Shown here: piece after piece, positions 40,351 to 48,728 of the stretch
Layout: each line of letters opens with the position of its first letter
Position numbering within the stretch: position 1 is the stretch's first letter
Source of the DNA: Saccharomyces uvarum
Lineage: Eukaryota > Ascomycota > Saccharomycetes > Saccharomycetales > Saccharomycetaceae
Length of the DNA: 64,000 nucleotides
Assembly (NCBI GenBank): GCA_947243795.1
Contig: OX365931.1
Span: 558,001-622,000 of the forward strand
Reading direction: 5' to 3'
Translations under genes and position numbers: made by a program
Notes under the pieces: generated by a model
Databases searched by the model: none
What the model was told of the DNA's origin: nothing
The model's input: the letters and a program-made list of their open reading frames with translations, nothing else

Positions 40351-41415
40351 ATGTCGTTGTGGGTTGACAAGTATAGGCCTAAGTCGTTGAATGCACTTTC
40401 ACATAATGAAGAATTGACGCATTTTTTAAAATCACTGGCTGATCAACCTCGTGATTTACCTCACCTTTTACTGTATGGACCAAATGGTGCAGGTAAGAAG
40501 ACGCGTTGCATGGCATTACTAGAGTCTATATTTGGTTCAGGAGTCTATAGATTAAAGATTGATGTTAGACAGTTTGTTACTGCCTCGAACAAGAAATTAG
40601 AGTTAAATGTGGTTAGTTCGCCATATCATCTGGAGATCACACCTAGTGATATGGGCAACAATGATAGAATTGTCATCCAAGAGCTGTTGAAAGAGGTGGC
40701 ACAAATGGAACAAGTCGACTTCCACGATTCTAAAGATGGGTTGGCTCATAGATATAAATGTGTTATTATCAACGAGGCAAATTCTTTAACAAAGGATGCT
40801 CAGGCTGCCTTGAGGCGTACCATGGAAAAATACTCCAAGAACATTAGGCTGATCATGATTTGCGATTCTATGTCGCCTATAATTGCTCCCATCAAATCAC
40901 GTTGTCTTTTGGTTCGTTGTCCCGCACCAAGTAATAATGAAATCTCAAACATTCTATCTGATGTAGTGACGAATGAAAGAATACATTTAGAAGCAAAAGA
41001 CATCTTGCTGAAGATTGCCAGCGAATCAGACGGAAATTTACGAGTCTCTCTATTGATGCTCGAATCTATGGCGTTAAACAACGAACTAACATTGAAAATC
41101 AGTAGCCCTATAATAAAGCCGGACTGGATTATCGTAATTCAAAAACTAGCGAGAAAGATCGTCAAAGAAAGATCTGTTAGCTCATTGATCGAATGTAGAG
41201 CCGTTCTATACGACCTGCTGGCTCACTGTATACCTGCAAATGTGATTTTGAAGGAACTGACGTTTGCACTGTTAAGCGTGGAAACCTTAAACACTTTGCA
41301 AAAAGCGTCCGTTATTGAATATTCAAGTGTTTTCGATGAAAGGCTATCACTGGGGAATAAGGCGATCTTCCACTTGGAAGGGTTTATAGCAAAGGTCATG
41401 TGCACTTTAGATTGA
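40351..41415 (+). CDS. RFC5: Replication factor C subunit 5
   Basis: A 354-residue protein from the ATG at 40351 (MSLWVDKYRPKSLNAL), the S. cerevisiae length. It is an AAA+ clamp-loader subunit: RFC box II VDKYRPK, the altered Walker A GPNGAGKKT (Rfc5 is the subunit with a non-standard P-loop), Walker B-like IINEANSL in place of DEAD, and the sensor/SRC arginine in IKSRCLLVRCP. It loads PCNA (Pol30) at primer-template junctions and also serves the Rad24, Elg1 and Ctf18 alternative loaders. It sits directly next to POL30 in convergent orientation. Confidence 0.98.
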   Translation: MSLWVDKYRPKSLNALSHNEELTHFLKSLADQPRDLPHLLLYGPNGAGKKTRCMALLESIFGSGVYRLKIDVRQFVTASNKKLELNVVSSPYHLEITPSDMGNNDRIVIQELLKEVAQMEQVDFHDSKDGLAHRYKCVIINEANSLTKDAQAALRRTMEKYSKNIRLIMICDSMSPIIAPIKSRCLLVRCPAPSNNEISNILSDVVTNERIHLEAKDILLKIASESDGNLRVSLLMLESMALNNELTLKISSPIIKPDWIIVIQKLARKIVKERSVSSLIECRAVLYDLLAHCIPANVILKELTFALLSVETLNTLQKASVIEYSSVFDERLSLGNKAIFHLEGFIAKVMCTLD

Positions 41416-41581
41416 TATGACACACATATATATGTATATATATAGTAAAATATTTTAAAAGCTAAAAAAAAAGGGCAGTAACTAACCATTTTCTCTTCTT
41501 ACACACATACATATATATGAATACATTATTTTTTCATTTTTTATTATTTTTTAATATACAACTATATCGATATTTTTACAT

Positions 41582-42358
41582 TTATTCTTCGTCATTAAAT
41601 TTAGGAGCCAAGAAGAATTGTAGGAATCCACTCTTCAAATCGAATTGGAACAAAGCAGGAGCTTCACTGGATAGTCTGATACCGACTCTATCGGAAAGGG
41701 AGGAGCCTTTGATGATATCTAACAAGTATTTAGCGCCGAATGTCAAATCTACGGGTTGATCCATTTCCAGTTTGATGCTTGTTTCAGGATGTTCCATGTC
41801 AACGAATGGTTTTATTATGACGGATCCTGAACCGATATCACCATCTGCTACGAACTTGATTGTTTCCTTAGTGATCATGATATTAATAGAATCACTCAGT
41901 TGAGACAAGTCACGAACGATCTTGGAGAATTCGGACGATGGTAAGGATAAGGTTGAATCGTATTGTAACTCTTCAATCTTCAAGAAATCAGCATCGATAT
42001 CCATCAATTTCAGGGAATACTCTGCTATACGGTCCTTTTTTGTATCTTCGAATAATAGGATGATGGAGTCCGGTGTGTTGTCAGCAATTAATGTTAAAGT
42101 GTCGGTGTTGTTACCGCAACGTAGGATTTTACTTAGCGAGGTTAAATCCATACCCAGTGTAACAGGATGATCACATCTATATTCTTGGAAGGCTTCGACA
42201 CCGATCTCCAAAGAGACCAACAAAACTCTTGAGTCGTCGACGGCTTGGGCAATGATACCATCTTCCTTACACTGGAAGTTGACTAATTGGACACAGTCTT
42301 TGAAACCGTCAATGATTCTTTTGAAAAGGGATGCTTCTTCAAATTTAGCTTCTAACAT
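41582..42358 (-). CDS. POL30: PCNA sliding clamp Pol30
   Basis: 258 residues with two PCNA folds joined by an interdomain connector loop (about 119-133). The C-terminal APKFNDEE contacts PIP-box partners. Lys127 and Lys164 regions, the SUMO and ubiquitin sites, are intact. I see no difference from S. cerevisiae PCNA as I remember it, the strongest conservation in the window. The trimeric ring tethers DNA polymerases delta and epsilon and coordinates repair factors. An MCB box ACGCGT at 42550-42555 fits G1/S expression through MBF. Confidence 0.99.
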   Translation of the reverse strand: MLEAKFEEASLFKRIIDGFKDCVQLVNFQCKEDGIIAQAVDDSRVLLVSLEIGVEAFQEYRCDHPVTLGMDLTSLSKILRCGNNTDTLTLIADNTPDSIILLFEDTKKDRIAEYSLKLMDIDADFLKIEELQYDSTLSLPSSEFSKIVRDLSQLSDSINIMITKETIKFVADGDIGSGSVIIKPFVDMEHPETSIKLEMDQPVDLTFGAKYLLDIIKGSSLSDRVGIRLSSEAPALFQFDLKSGFLQFFLAPKFNDEE

Positions 42359-42776
42359 TTTTGGTCTTTCAATTGTACTTTTTTTGTTTGCAGGTTACTG
42401 TTGTTGACAAAAAGAAGGATGGGGGCAATGAGAATGGCAAGAAGAGGAATGGAAGGAAGGCTAAACCAAAAAAGTATCTTATATAAAGATTTCTGCTGTA
42501 AAGGAAAGAAAGAACGAAAACTGAGTCGAAAATTAAAAGAAAAAAAGTGACGCGTTTCGCGTTTCAGTATATTCGGTAGAGCAAAAAAAGTGAGAGTGAA
42601 AGATGAAGAATCAGCATATATTGTGCGAAAAGAGGAGAGAGAATACATAAAGATAAAGAAGGATATATAAGTATAATAATAATAACACATAACCAACTTA
42701 ACAAGCCTTTTTTGAAAATTTTGTGAATATGTTGGAGAAAGGGGAAGAAAATAAAAACGGTGAGAGAGTTATCAGA
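42359..42776. other. POL30-NHP6B spacer (POL30 promoter)
   Basis: 418 bp between tandem minus-strand genes. It contains the MCB/SCB-like pair and otherwise AT-rich sequence. Confidence 0.5.
42550..42561 (+). promoter_or_regulatory. MCB plus SCB-like element upstream of POL30
   Basis: ACGCGT (42550-42555) runs into TTTCGCG (42555-42561), about 190 bp upstream of the POL30 ATG. POL30 is a known MBF target in S. cerevisiae. Confidence 0.75.
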
Positions 42777-43076
42777 TCAGGCACGTGTAGCGTTATACAA
42801 CTCCTTTTCGGACTCATATCTCTTCTTGTCAGCCTGGGCCTTAGTTTCGTAAGGCACCTTCTCATCAGCGGTCAAGGCCTTCCATTTCTCACCCAATATT
42901 CTTCCCACTTGGCCAAAGGTCACGTCAGGGTTCTCTGAACGAACGATATCTCTAGTCTCGTTAGCGAAGAACATGTAGGCCGACAAGCCTCTCTTGGGGG
43001 CGTTAGGGTCCTTCTTTCTTCTGGTAGTTCTCTTCTTTGGTTCTTTGGGTTGCTTTGCTTCCTTAGTTGCGGCCAT
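42777..43076 (-). CDS. NHP6B: HMG-box chromatin protein Nhp6b
   Basis: 99 residues, identical in length to S. cerevisiae Nhp6B. A basic N-terminus ([19 protein letters not shown]) precedes a single HMG box (about 27-95: [17 protein letters not shown]...ILGEKWKAL). It bends DNA without sequence preference and acts with Spt16-Pob3 (FACT), Rsc and pol III factors; Nhp6A is a redundant paralogue. The 5' leader appears to contain an intron (43102-43483). Confidence 0.97.
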   Translation of the reverse strand: MAATKEAKQPKEPKKRTTRRKKDPNAPKRGLSAYMFFANETRDIVRSENPDVTFGQVGRILGEKWKALTADEKVPYETKAQADKKRYESEKELYNATRA

Positions 43077-43101
43077 GGCGGTAGTTATGTATGTTAAAGG
43101 T

Positions 43102-43483
43102 CTAAGCTAAACAGTTAGTATTCGTGCCGTGTATTGCGATAAACAAAGGGGGTGGGGAAGGAAGGATCGGGGAAGCGTGTGAAGAGGCCGCCTTGCTTGC
43201 ATATGCCACAATGGCATACCAGATCCAGGGTCTCCAGTCTAGAATGCCGTCCTGGGCGGCTATACCGCGACTGCCAAGCCAAAACGCGGCAGCACTCTCC
43301 CTCGCAGTCGCAATCCTTATCACGCACGATCCTCTTATGAAGAAGACCGTGGTCCTGGACCTACCCCAACGTCCGCCGAAGACAAGACACAGCCTGCAGC
43401 TGTGCCTTGTTCCGACTGTGTCAATCCGTGTGTTCTTGCCCAGCCCACCGTAGCCCGATGGGCCTACTCAGCGCCTTACATAC
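43102..43483 (-). other. Putative intron in the NHP6B 5' leader (S. cerevisiae YBR090C intron)
   Basis: On the minus strand GTATGT lies at 43483-43478, a perfect TACTAAC branch at 43120-43114, and TAG acceptors at 43107 and 43102, just 25-30 nt before the NHP6B ATG. A TATAAAG sits upstream at 43577-43571. S. cerevisiae has an annotated intron here, assigned to the questionable gene YBR090C. In this species the frame corresponding to its first exon meets a stop, so the intron belongs more sensibly to the NHP6B mRNA leader. Confidence 0.7.
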
Positions 43484-43642
43484 CTTGCGAAAAAGTCGTT
43501 TTTCTGCTTGGTGTTAGGAGCTGTCTCCCATAGTGTAACTCCCACTACTGCCTCAACCTCACTTGCTGTACTTTATAGTCGCCGCGCCACCAAAAAAACA
43601 AAAAAAAAACCAGCACTAAAAAAAAAACGGGTGAGGGGAGCG

Positions 43643-43664
43643 CACGTGACGCACCTGCGGGTAA
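43643..43664 (+). promoter_or_regulatory. Cbf1 (CACGTGAC) and Reb1 (CGGGTAA) sites
   Basis: CACGTGAC at 43643-43650 and CGGGTAA at 43658-43664, side by side about 100 bp beyond the TIM12 3' end and upstream of the NHP6B TATA. They are likely the NHP6B promoter core or an insulator between tandem genes. Confidence 0.6.
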
Positions 43665-43765
43665 CACAAATGTAGGTCTCTGTTCTAGGCTACACACGGG
43701 CTATACTACTTATTATACATGCTCGTTACTACTATGTACACGCACACTATCTCTCGTATTTGCGG

Positions 43766-44095
43766 CTAGTTCTTGGGCTCGCCGTCCGTTTCCTTTGGCA
43801 GGAACCGGGAGTAGTGTCGTAGCTGATTCTCCGGCCCGAACCCTCGTGTCTGTACAAACCCTCCGATGAGGCGGTTGCTGTAGTGCATTTTCGCCACACA
43901 CCGGTCGATGCAGCACATCTCCCCTTTCGTGAGCTCCGATTCACTGTACCCCTCGTGCGGGATGCACTTCTCGAGACACGTCTTGAGGATATTGTTGAAA
44001 GTGGAGCACATCGCATCGAATTGCACTCCCGCCACGTCCACCTTCTCCTGCGACATTTCCTGGTTGCCCTTCAGGCTGTTTAGAAATAACGACAT
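43766..44095 (-). CDS. TIM12: Mitochondrial TIM22-complex small Tim Tim12 (Mrs5)
   Basis: 109 residues, as in S. cerevisiae. It has the twin CX3C motif of small Tim chaperones: CLEKC and CCIDRC, which form two disulphides in the intermembrane space. Tim12 docks the Tim9-Tim10 hexamer onto Tim22 for insertion of carrier proteins such as the ADP/ATP carrier (AAC3 lies in the same window, with no co-regulation implied). The C-terminal tail (RHYSRFLPKETDGEPKN) is specific to Tim12. Confidence 0.96.
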   Translation of the reverse strand: MSLFLNSLKGNQEMSQEKVDVAGVQFDAMCSTFNNILKTCLEKCIPHEGYSESELTKGEMCCIDRCVAKMHYSNRLIGGFVQTRGFGPENQLRHYSRFLPKETDGEPKN

Positions 44096-44314
44096 CCTCT
44101 TGTTTGATCTGGTTTGACAGTGGGCTGCAGCTTCGAGTTTTGTTTCTGCAGTTTAAACTGTGATTCAGCTTCATGTTTTCGTTAGATAACTATTATTTTT
44201 TTTGGCGCTGAATAATCGGCATATATCCGTTACCCTGTGTGAAAGAGAAGAGATATGTAGATACTGGTATGGTATGGGTATTTATTAATTTACAATATTA
44301 TGTAGTTGCACAGA

Positions 44315-45718
44315 TCATTGTTTTAGCAAAGTGGCGTTGTAGTGGGTAGTGTTCCAGTCCCAGTAGAAGGTCAATTCAGTGACGTTGCTGACGCTGCTGA
44401 CGTTACAGACTTTTAGGAAGTCGGTACCGGCAACTCTCTTTTCAGCGTAGTCGTAGAAGTCGTTTATTTCACAAGAGAACCCTGGACCGGTGGAACAGGT
44501 TTCAAGTGGGACGACGGCATCGTTGACGACATATCTGACGTAGGTGTCGTTGGTACATTGGAACTTTTCAGTGTAGACACGGGCACCTTGAGGAACATAC
44601 CAGGATTTGTGGAAAGTGTTGCCCATGAATGGAACGTATTCAGCAGTCAAGTTGTTTTTGTCGTCAATGATCCCGATGGTGGTCAAATAGTTCAAAATAT
44701 CGGTATCGTGGGTGAAACTCAACCAAACCTTTAGGTCTTCGGTTTCACTTTGCTTTAACAATTTCAAAGTAGCATTGAACAAGTTAGCACCGACGGATTT
44801 AATCATATCGTAACCTGGACCATCTTGGTAAAATGAGGTTAGATCTTGACCGTAAGAGTAACGGACCAATTCGTCTTTGGTGAAGATGTCACAGACATCA
44901 CTGTAACCTCTGGCGTTCAATTCGTATGCACACCATGCGAACAAAGTGTTGGCATCGTCTGAGGTCAAGTTCAAACCCTTGTTTTCTTTGTTCAATCTGT
45001 TGGCAATGTCGTTCAAATAAGTGGTGTCATATTCGTCCAAAATGTCATCATTAGCATCCTCATCCCAACCTGGGCATGCATTACCAGCACTCAAAGTGTT
45101 GGCACCGGCAGACATAGCTTCGCTAACGGTCTGTAGGGAAATGTTGAAGCTGTCACCCAAACCATCAATGAAATATTGAGCGGTATCATGAACTCTTTCA
45201 GAACTAGCGGCAAAAATGGGGAAACTGGTCTTGTTTTCCACCATGTAACCGTATTGTTGCAAGAACTCACGAGCGTGTCTCTTAGCGTCCATTTCACCAG
45301 TATATGGGTTCAAAACATCGTCTGTATTGGCGAATGTGGTTTCCATCTCCAAGTCATTGTCATCGGTGATGAAAAATTCGTAATCATCGTTCAAAAATGT
45401 CAATGAGCCGTTAAATTGGCGAGTGTAGTTGCTCAACTTGTACCATGTTTTTTTGATGGTCTTAGCCTTACTGTAGGTAGGGTATCTTTCACCATGTCTA
45501 CCAACCATTTGCAATTGCTTCATTTCACAACCTTCAGGTAAGTCACGAGAAATACCATAGTCACCAGGGAAAGAGAAGTATGGCCCAGCACCACCCAAGT
45601 ATGGGATGACATCTTCCTGGGTACCGATCTTGGCGATATCGGCTAACTTGCCGAGAGGAATGGTACCTGCATTAACCAAAGAAGCGGCTAAAACTGAACA
45701 AACAATAGACTTAAACAT
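44315..45718 (-). CDS. PHO3: Constitutive secreted acid phosphatase Pho3
   Basis: A 467-residue precursor with a signal peptide (MFKSIVCSVLAASLVNAG). Histidine acid phosphatase catalytic motifs are VGRHGERYPT near residue 73 and FTHDTDIL near 340. Many N-glycosylation sequons are seen. It is assigned to PHO3, not PHO5, by position (TIM12 side) and by diagnostic residues SAGNACPGWDEDAN and SSERVHDTAQ, which match S. cerevisiae Pho3. Pho3 is a periplasmic enzyme active on thiamine phosphates and repressed by thiamine in S. cerevisiae. The last quarter is nearly identical to PHO5, including the 3' flank. Confidence 0.95.
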   Translation of the reverse strand: MFKSIVCSVLAASLVNAGTIPLGKLADIAKIGTQEDVIPYLGGAGPYFSFPGDYGISRDLPEGCEMKQLQMVGRHGERYPTYSKAKTIKKTWYKLSNYTRQFNGSLTFLNDDYEFFITDDNDLEMETTFANTDDVLNPYTGEMDAKRHAREFLQQYGYMVENKTSFPIFAASSERVHDTAQYFIDGLGDSFNISLQTVSEAMSAGANTLSAGNACPGWDEDANDDILDEYDTTYLNDIANRLNKENKGLNLTSDDANTLFAWCAYELNARGYSDVCDIFTKDELVRYSYGQDLTSFYQDGPGYDMIKSVGANLFNATLKLLKQSETEDLKVWLSFTHDTDILNYLTTIGIIDDKNNLTAEYVPFMGNTFHKSWYVPQGARVYTEKFQCTNDTYVRYVVNDAVVPLETCSTGPGFSCEINDFYDYAEKRVAGTDFLKVCNVSSVSNVTELTFYWDWNTTHYNATLLKQ

Positions 45719-46169
45719 CGGTAAATTCGAATTGTGCTTACTCTTTTGTTATTCTCAATTTTACAACTCAAGACTTCATCAAACTTTATTTAACAGTCAT
45801 TGCCAGCTTATATATAATTTTTATTTTGCAACTTATAATTGTTTACTCTTACCCAAATGGGTATGTCTTGTCTAATTTTTTCTTTCTTTTGTTTTTTCTT
45901 CTATTTTTTTCACATTTGCGATGCCAGTTCTTTGGGTTTCCCTTATACTTTGCATATGCGCTTAAGGTTTTGTGCTGAAAATTACAATTGTGCCTACCCA
46001 GGCGACTAACCTTGATGATATAACATGCGGGTTTTGCCCGATGACAGGGACCGGAATCATCTATTTACCTGTTTCGGACCCACGTGAGGATCGCAAGCTT
46101 ACGGAAATATTCAGATAAAAAAACTTTTGGTATTGGTATTTAGTTTACGATATTATGTAGTTGCACAGA
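45719..46169. other. PHO5-PHO3 spacer (PHO3 promoter)
   Basis: 451 bp. A TATATAAG lies at 45807-45814 on the minus strand, about 90 bp before PHO3, and a CACGTG E-box at 46081-46086. The first 90 bp resembles the PHO5 proximal promoter. Confidence 0.6.
46081..46086. promoter_or_regulatory. Pho4/Cbf1-type CACGTG between PHO5 and PHO3
   Basis: Perfect E-box 363 bp upstream of PHO3 and 84 bp beyond the PHO5 stop, in the context CCCACGTGAG, like the PHO5 UASp2 context CCCACGTGTG. Confidence 0.5.
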
Positions 46170-47573
46170 TCATTGCTTTAGTAAAGTGGCGTTGTAGTGG
46201 GTGGTGTTCCAGTCCCAGAAGAAGGTCAATTCAGTGACGTTGCTGACGCTGCTGACGTTACAGACTTTTAGGAAGTCGGTACCGGCAACTCTCTTTTCAG
46301 CGTAGTCGTAGAAGTCGTTTATTTCACAAGAGAACCCTGGACCGGTGGAACAGGTTTCAATTGGGATGACGGCATCGTTGATGGCGTATCTGACGTAGGT
46401 GTCGTTGGAACATTGGAACATTTCAGTGTAGACACGGGCACCTTGAGGAACGTACCAGGATCTGTGGAAAGTGTTGCCCATGAATGGAACGTATTCAGCA
46501 GTCAAGTTGTTTTTGTCGTCAATGATCCCGATGGTGGTCAAATAGTTCAAAATATCGGTATCGTGAGTGAAACTCAACCAAACGTTTTGGGCTTGGGTCT
46601 TACTTTGCTTTAACAATTTCACACTAGCATTGAACAAGTTGGAACCAACGGATTTAATAATATCATAACCTGGACCTTGTTGATAGAATGTTTCCAAATC
46701 TTGGCCGTAAGAGTAACGGACCAATTCGTCTTTGGTGAAGATGTCACAGACATCACTGTAACCTCTGACGTTCACTTCGTATGCACACCATGCGAACAAA
46801 GTATCGGAATCGTCCGAGGTCAAGTTCAAACCCTTGTTTTCTTTGTTCAATCTGTTGGCAATGTCGTTCAAATAAGTGGTGTCATATTCGTCCAAAATGT
46901 CATCGTTGACATCGTAGTCCCAGGCAGGACATGAGTTACAAGCACTCAAAGTGTTGGCACCAGCGGACTCGGCTTCACTGATGGTTTGTAAGGAAATGTT
47001 GAATTGATCACCTAAACCGTCAATGAAATATTGAGCGGTATCGTGACATCTTTCAGAGTTGGAAGTGAAAACGGCGAAATCGGTCTGGTTTTCCACCATG
47101 TAACCGTATTGTTGCAAGAACTCACGAGCGTGTCTCTTAGCGTCCATTTCACCAGTATATGGGTTCAAAACATCGACTGAGTTGGCAAATGTGGATTCCA
47201 TTTCCAAGTTCTTGTCATCGGTGATAAAGAATTCGTAATCATCGTTCAAAAATGTCAATGAGCCGTTAAATTGGCGAGTGTAGTTGCTCAACTTGTACCA
47301 TGTTTTCTTGATGGTCTTAGCCTTGCTAGCAGTGGGGTATCTTTCACCATGTCTACCGACCATTTGCAATTGCTTCATTTCACAACCTTCAGGTAAGTCA
47401 CGAGAAATACCATAGTCACCAGGGAAGGAGTAGTATGGTCCAGCACCACCCAAGAATGGGATGATTTCTTCTTGGGTACCGATCTTGGCGACATCGGCTA
47501 ACTTGCCGAGAGGAATGGTACCTGCATTAACTAAAGAAGCGGCTAAAACTGAACAAACAATAGACTTAAACAT
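46170..47573 (-). CDS. PHO5: Repressible secreted acid phosphatase Pho5
   Basis: A 467-residue precursor with a signal peptide and catalytic VGRHGERYPT (near 73) and FTHDTDIL (near 340). Diagnostic SACNSCPAWDYD and SERCHDTAQ match S. cerevisiae Pho5 rather than Pho3. It is a heavily glycosylated periplasmic enzyme induced by phosphate starvation through Pho4/Pho2. The promoter has the classic layout: TATATAAG at 47655-47662, a CACGTG at 47805-47810 (UASp2) and CACGTT read on the minus strand at 47914-47919 (UASp1). Confidence 0.96.
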   Translation of the reverse strand: MFKSIVCSVLAASLVNAGTIPLGKLADVAKIGTQEEIIPFLGGAGPYYSFPGDYGISRDLPEGCEMKQLQMVGRHGERYPTASKAKTIKKTWYKLSNYTRQFNGSLTFLNDDYEFFITDDKNLEMESTFANSVDVLNPYTGEMDAKRHAREFLQQYGYMVENQTDFAVFTSNSERCHDTAQYFIDGLGDQFNISLQTISEAESAGANTLSACNSCPAWDYDVNDDILDEYDTTYLNDIANRLNKENKGLNLTSDDSDTLFAWCAYEVNVRGYSDVCDIFTKDELVRYSYGQDLETFYQQGPGYDIIKSVGSNLFNASVKLLKQSKTQAQNVWLSFTHDTDILNYLTTIGIIDDKNNLTAEYVPFMGNTFHRSWYVPQGARVYTEMFQCSNDTYVRYAINDAVIPIETCSTGPGFSCEINDFYDYAEKRVAGTDFLKVCNVSSVSNVTELTFFWDWNTTHYNATLLKQ

Positions 47574-47654
47574 TTGGAAACTCGAAGTGTGCTTGCTCTT
47601 TTATTATTTTTTCAATCCTACAACAGTTAAGATTCATTCAACAAACATCGAATG

Positions 47655-47662
47655 CTTATATA
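47655..47662 (-). promoter_or_regulatory. PHO5 TATA box TATATAAG
   Basis: Exact TATATAAG on the minus strand, about 85 bp upstream of the PHO5 ATG. The same box occurs at the matching place in PHO3. Confidence 0.8.
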
Positions 47663-47804
47663 TGATTTATTTGGACATTCAAAATTGCTTACTTTATCCC
47701 AAACGGGCTTGTCTTGTGTGTCGCGGCAACCAAGTCGATATTCTGGCATTTGGGATCCGTCCGGTGACAGCAACCAGAATGATGCATTTGGCTTTTTCTG
47801 AACC

Positions 47805-47810
47805 CACGTG
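47805..47810. promoter_or_regulatory. PHO5 UASp2, Pho4 site CACGTG
   Basis: About 235 bp upstream of the PHO5 ATG, matching the position of the nucleosome-covered UASp2 in S. cerevisiae. Confidence 0.85.
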
Positions 47811-47913
47811 TGAGTGCCAAGTTTCCGGAACATTGTTCCGCTTCGTTTAGTAATGTGCCTGTTTACTGCTTTCTATGTTTTTCCTGCATATGAATAGGAT
47901 CATTTTATGAGAA

Positions 47914-47919
47914 AACGTG
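47914..47919 (-). promoter_or_regulatory. PHO5 UASp1, Pho4 site CACGTT
   Basis: On the minus strand GCACGTTTTC, the low-affinity site exposed in the nucleosome linker in S. cerevisiae, about 345 bp upstream of the ATG. Confidence 0.8.
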
Positions 47920-48728
47920 CTAATTTGATATATATATATATATTTTTTTACAGGCAAGGAAGAAAATTGTATCAAGCTTTTTACTTTCGATGATTAAACT
48001 TTGACTAATTGAGATGTTACTGGATGCAGTAATAGGAATTGGTTTTGAAGAAAAGGTGGTAATTATCGCATATCTGCACATTCTTGTTGAAAACTGCCCT
48101 TACGACCCCGGAGACGTGCCTGTGCAGTTGACACAGAGGACCTGGCGGCCTACTAGCTTGAATTAGCGGCAGGGTAGTACTAGCAGTTTAACGGCATCAA
48201 GCTAACAACGTTCTTGCAACGCGCAACTTTTGAGTAATAAATAATCAATATGTGCAGGTCACGGTTAGAGCAGTAGTGAGAAGAAGAAGGGTTGGGGCGT
48301 GTTCGACCACGCTTTTCTGTAGATATTACATAGCTTACGGAATCTTCTTTCATGCCTTATTTGCTAATTAAGATCAACGAGCAATAATACTTTGATTAGG
48401 TATGTGAAAATACTAAAGCTGTTCTGAGGCAATTGAATTGAGAGAACTATTCCAGTTCAATTGAACGAAGAGAATGGTCCCAGTTTAATTTTCTTGAGTA
48501 GAGAGGGGAAGGAATATCATGCTTTCTTCTAATAACACAAGGAGTGTTTAGCTTTTTCCTTTTTTTTTCTTTCGTTTTTTTAGCAAGTGTTAAAATAAAA
48601 AAATGAAGTGATGGGATGCGATACTCAAAGAACACCGGATTTAGTCGTTAATCCACTGATTTGAACGCCGGTGCTCACAATCTCATCTCCTCCGTCCGAA
48701 TACACAATAATCAAGATTAATTCCGAAG
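47920..48728. other. PHO5-PBY1 divergent region beyond UASp1
   Basis: A (TA)n run at 47929-47943, then PBY1 promoter sequence. An 8-bp inverted repeat CAATTGAA/TTCAATTG lies at 48430-48437 and 48456-48463. No gene is seen. Confidence 0.45.

Noticed and set aside
43124-43453. 109-codon plus-strand ORF upstream of NHP6B
   Set aside because: It lies within the NHP6B leader intron and antisense to it; no features.
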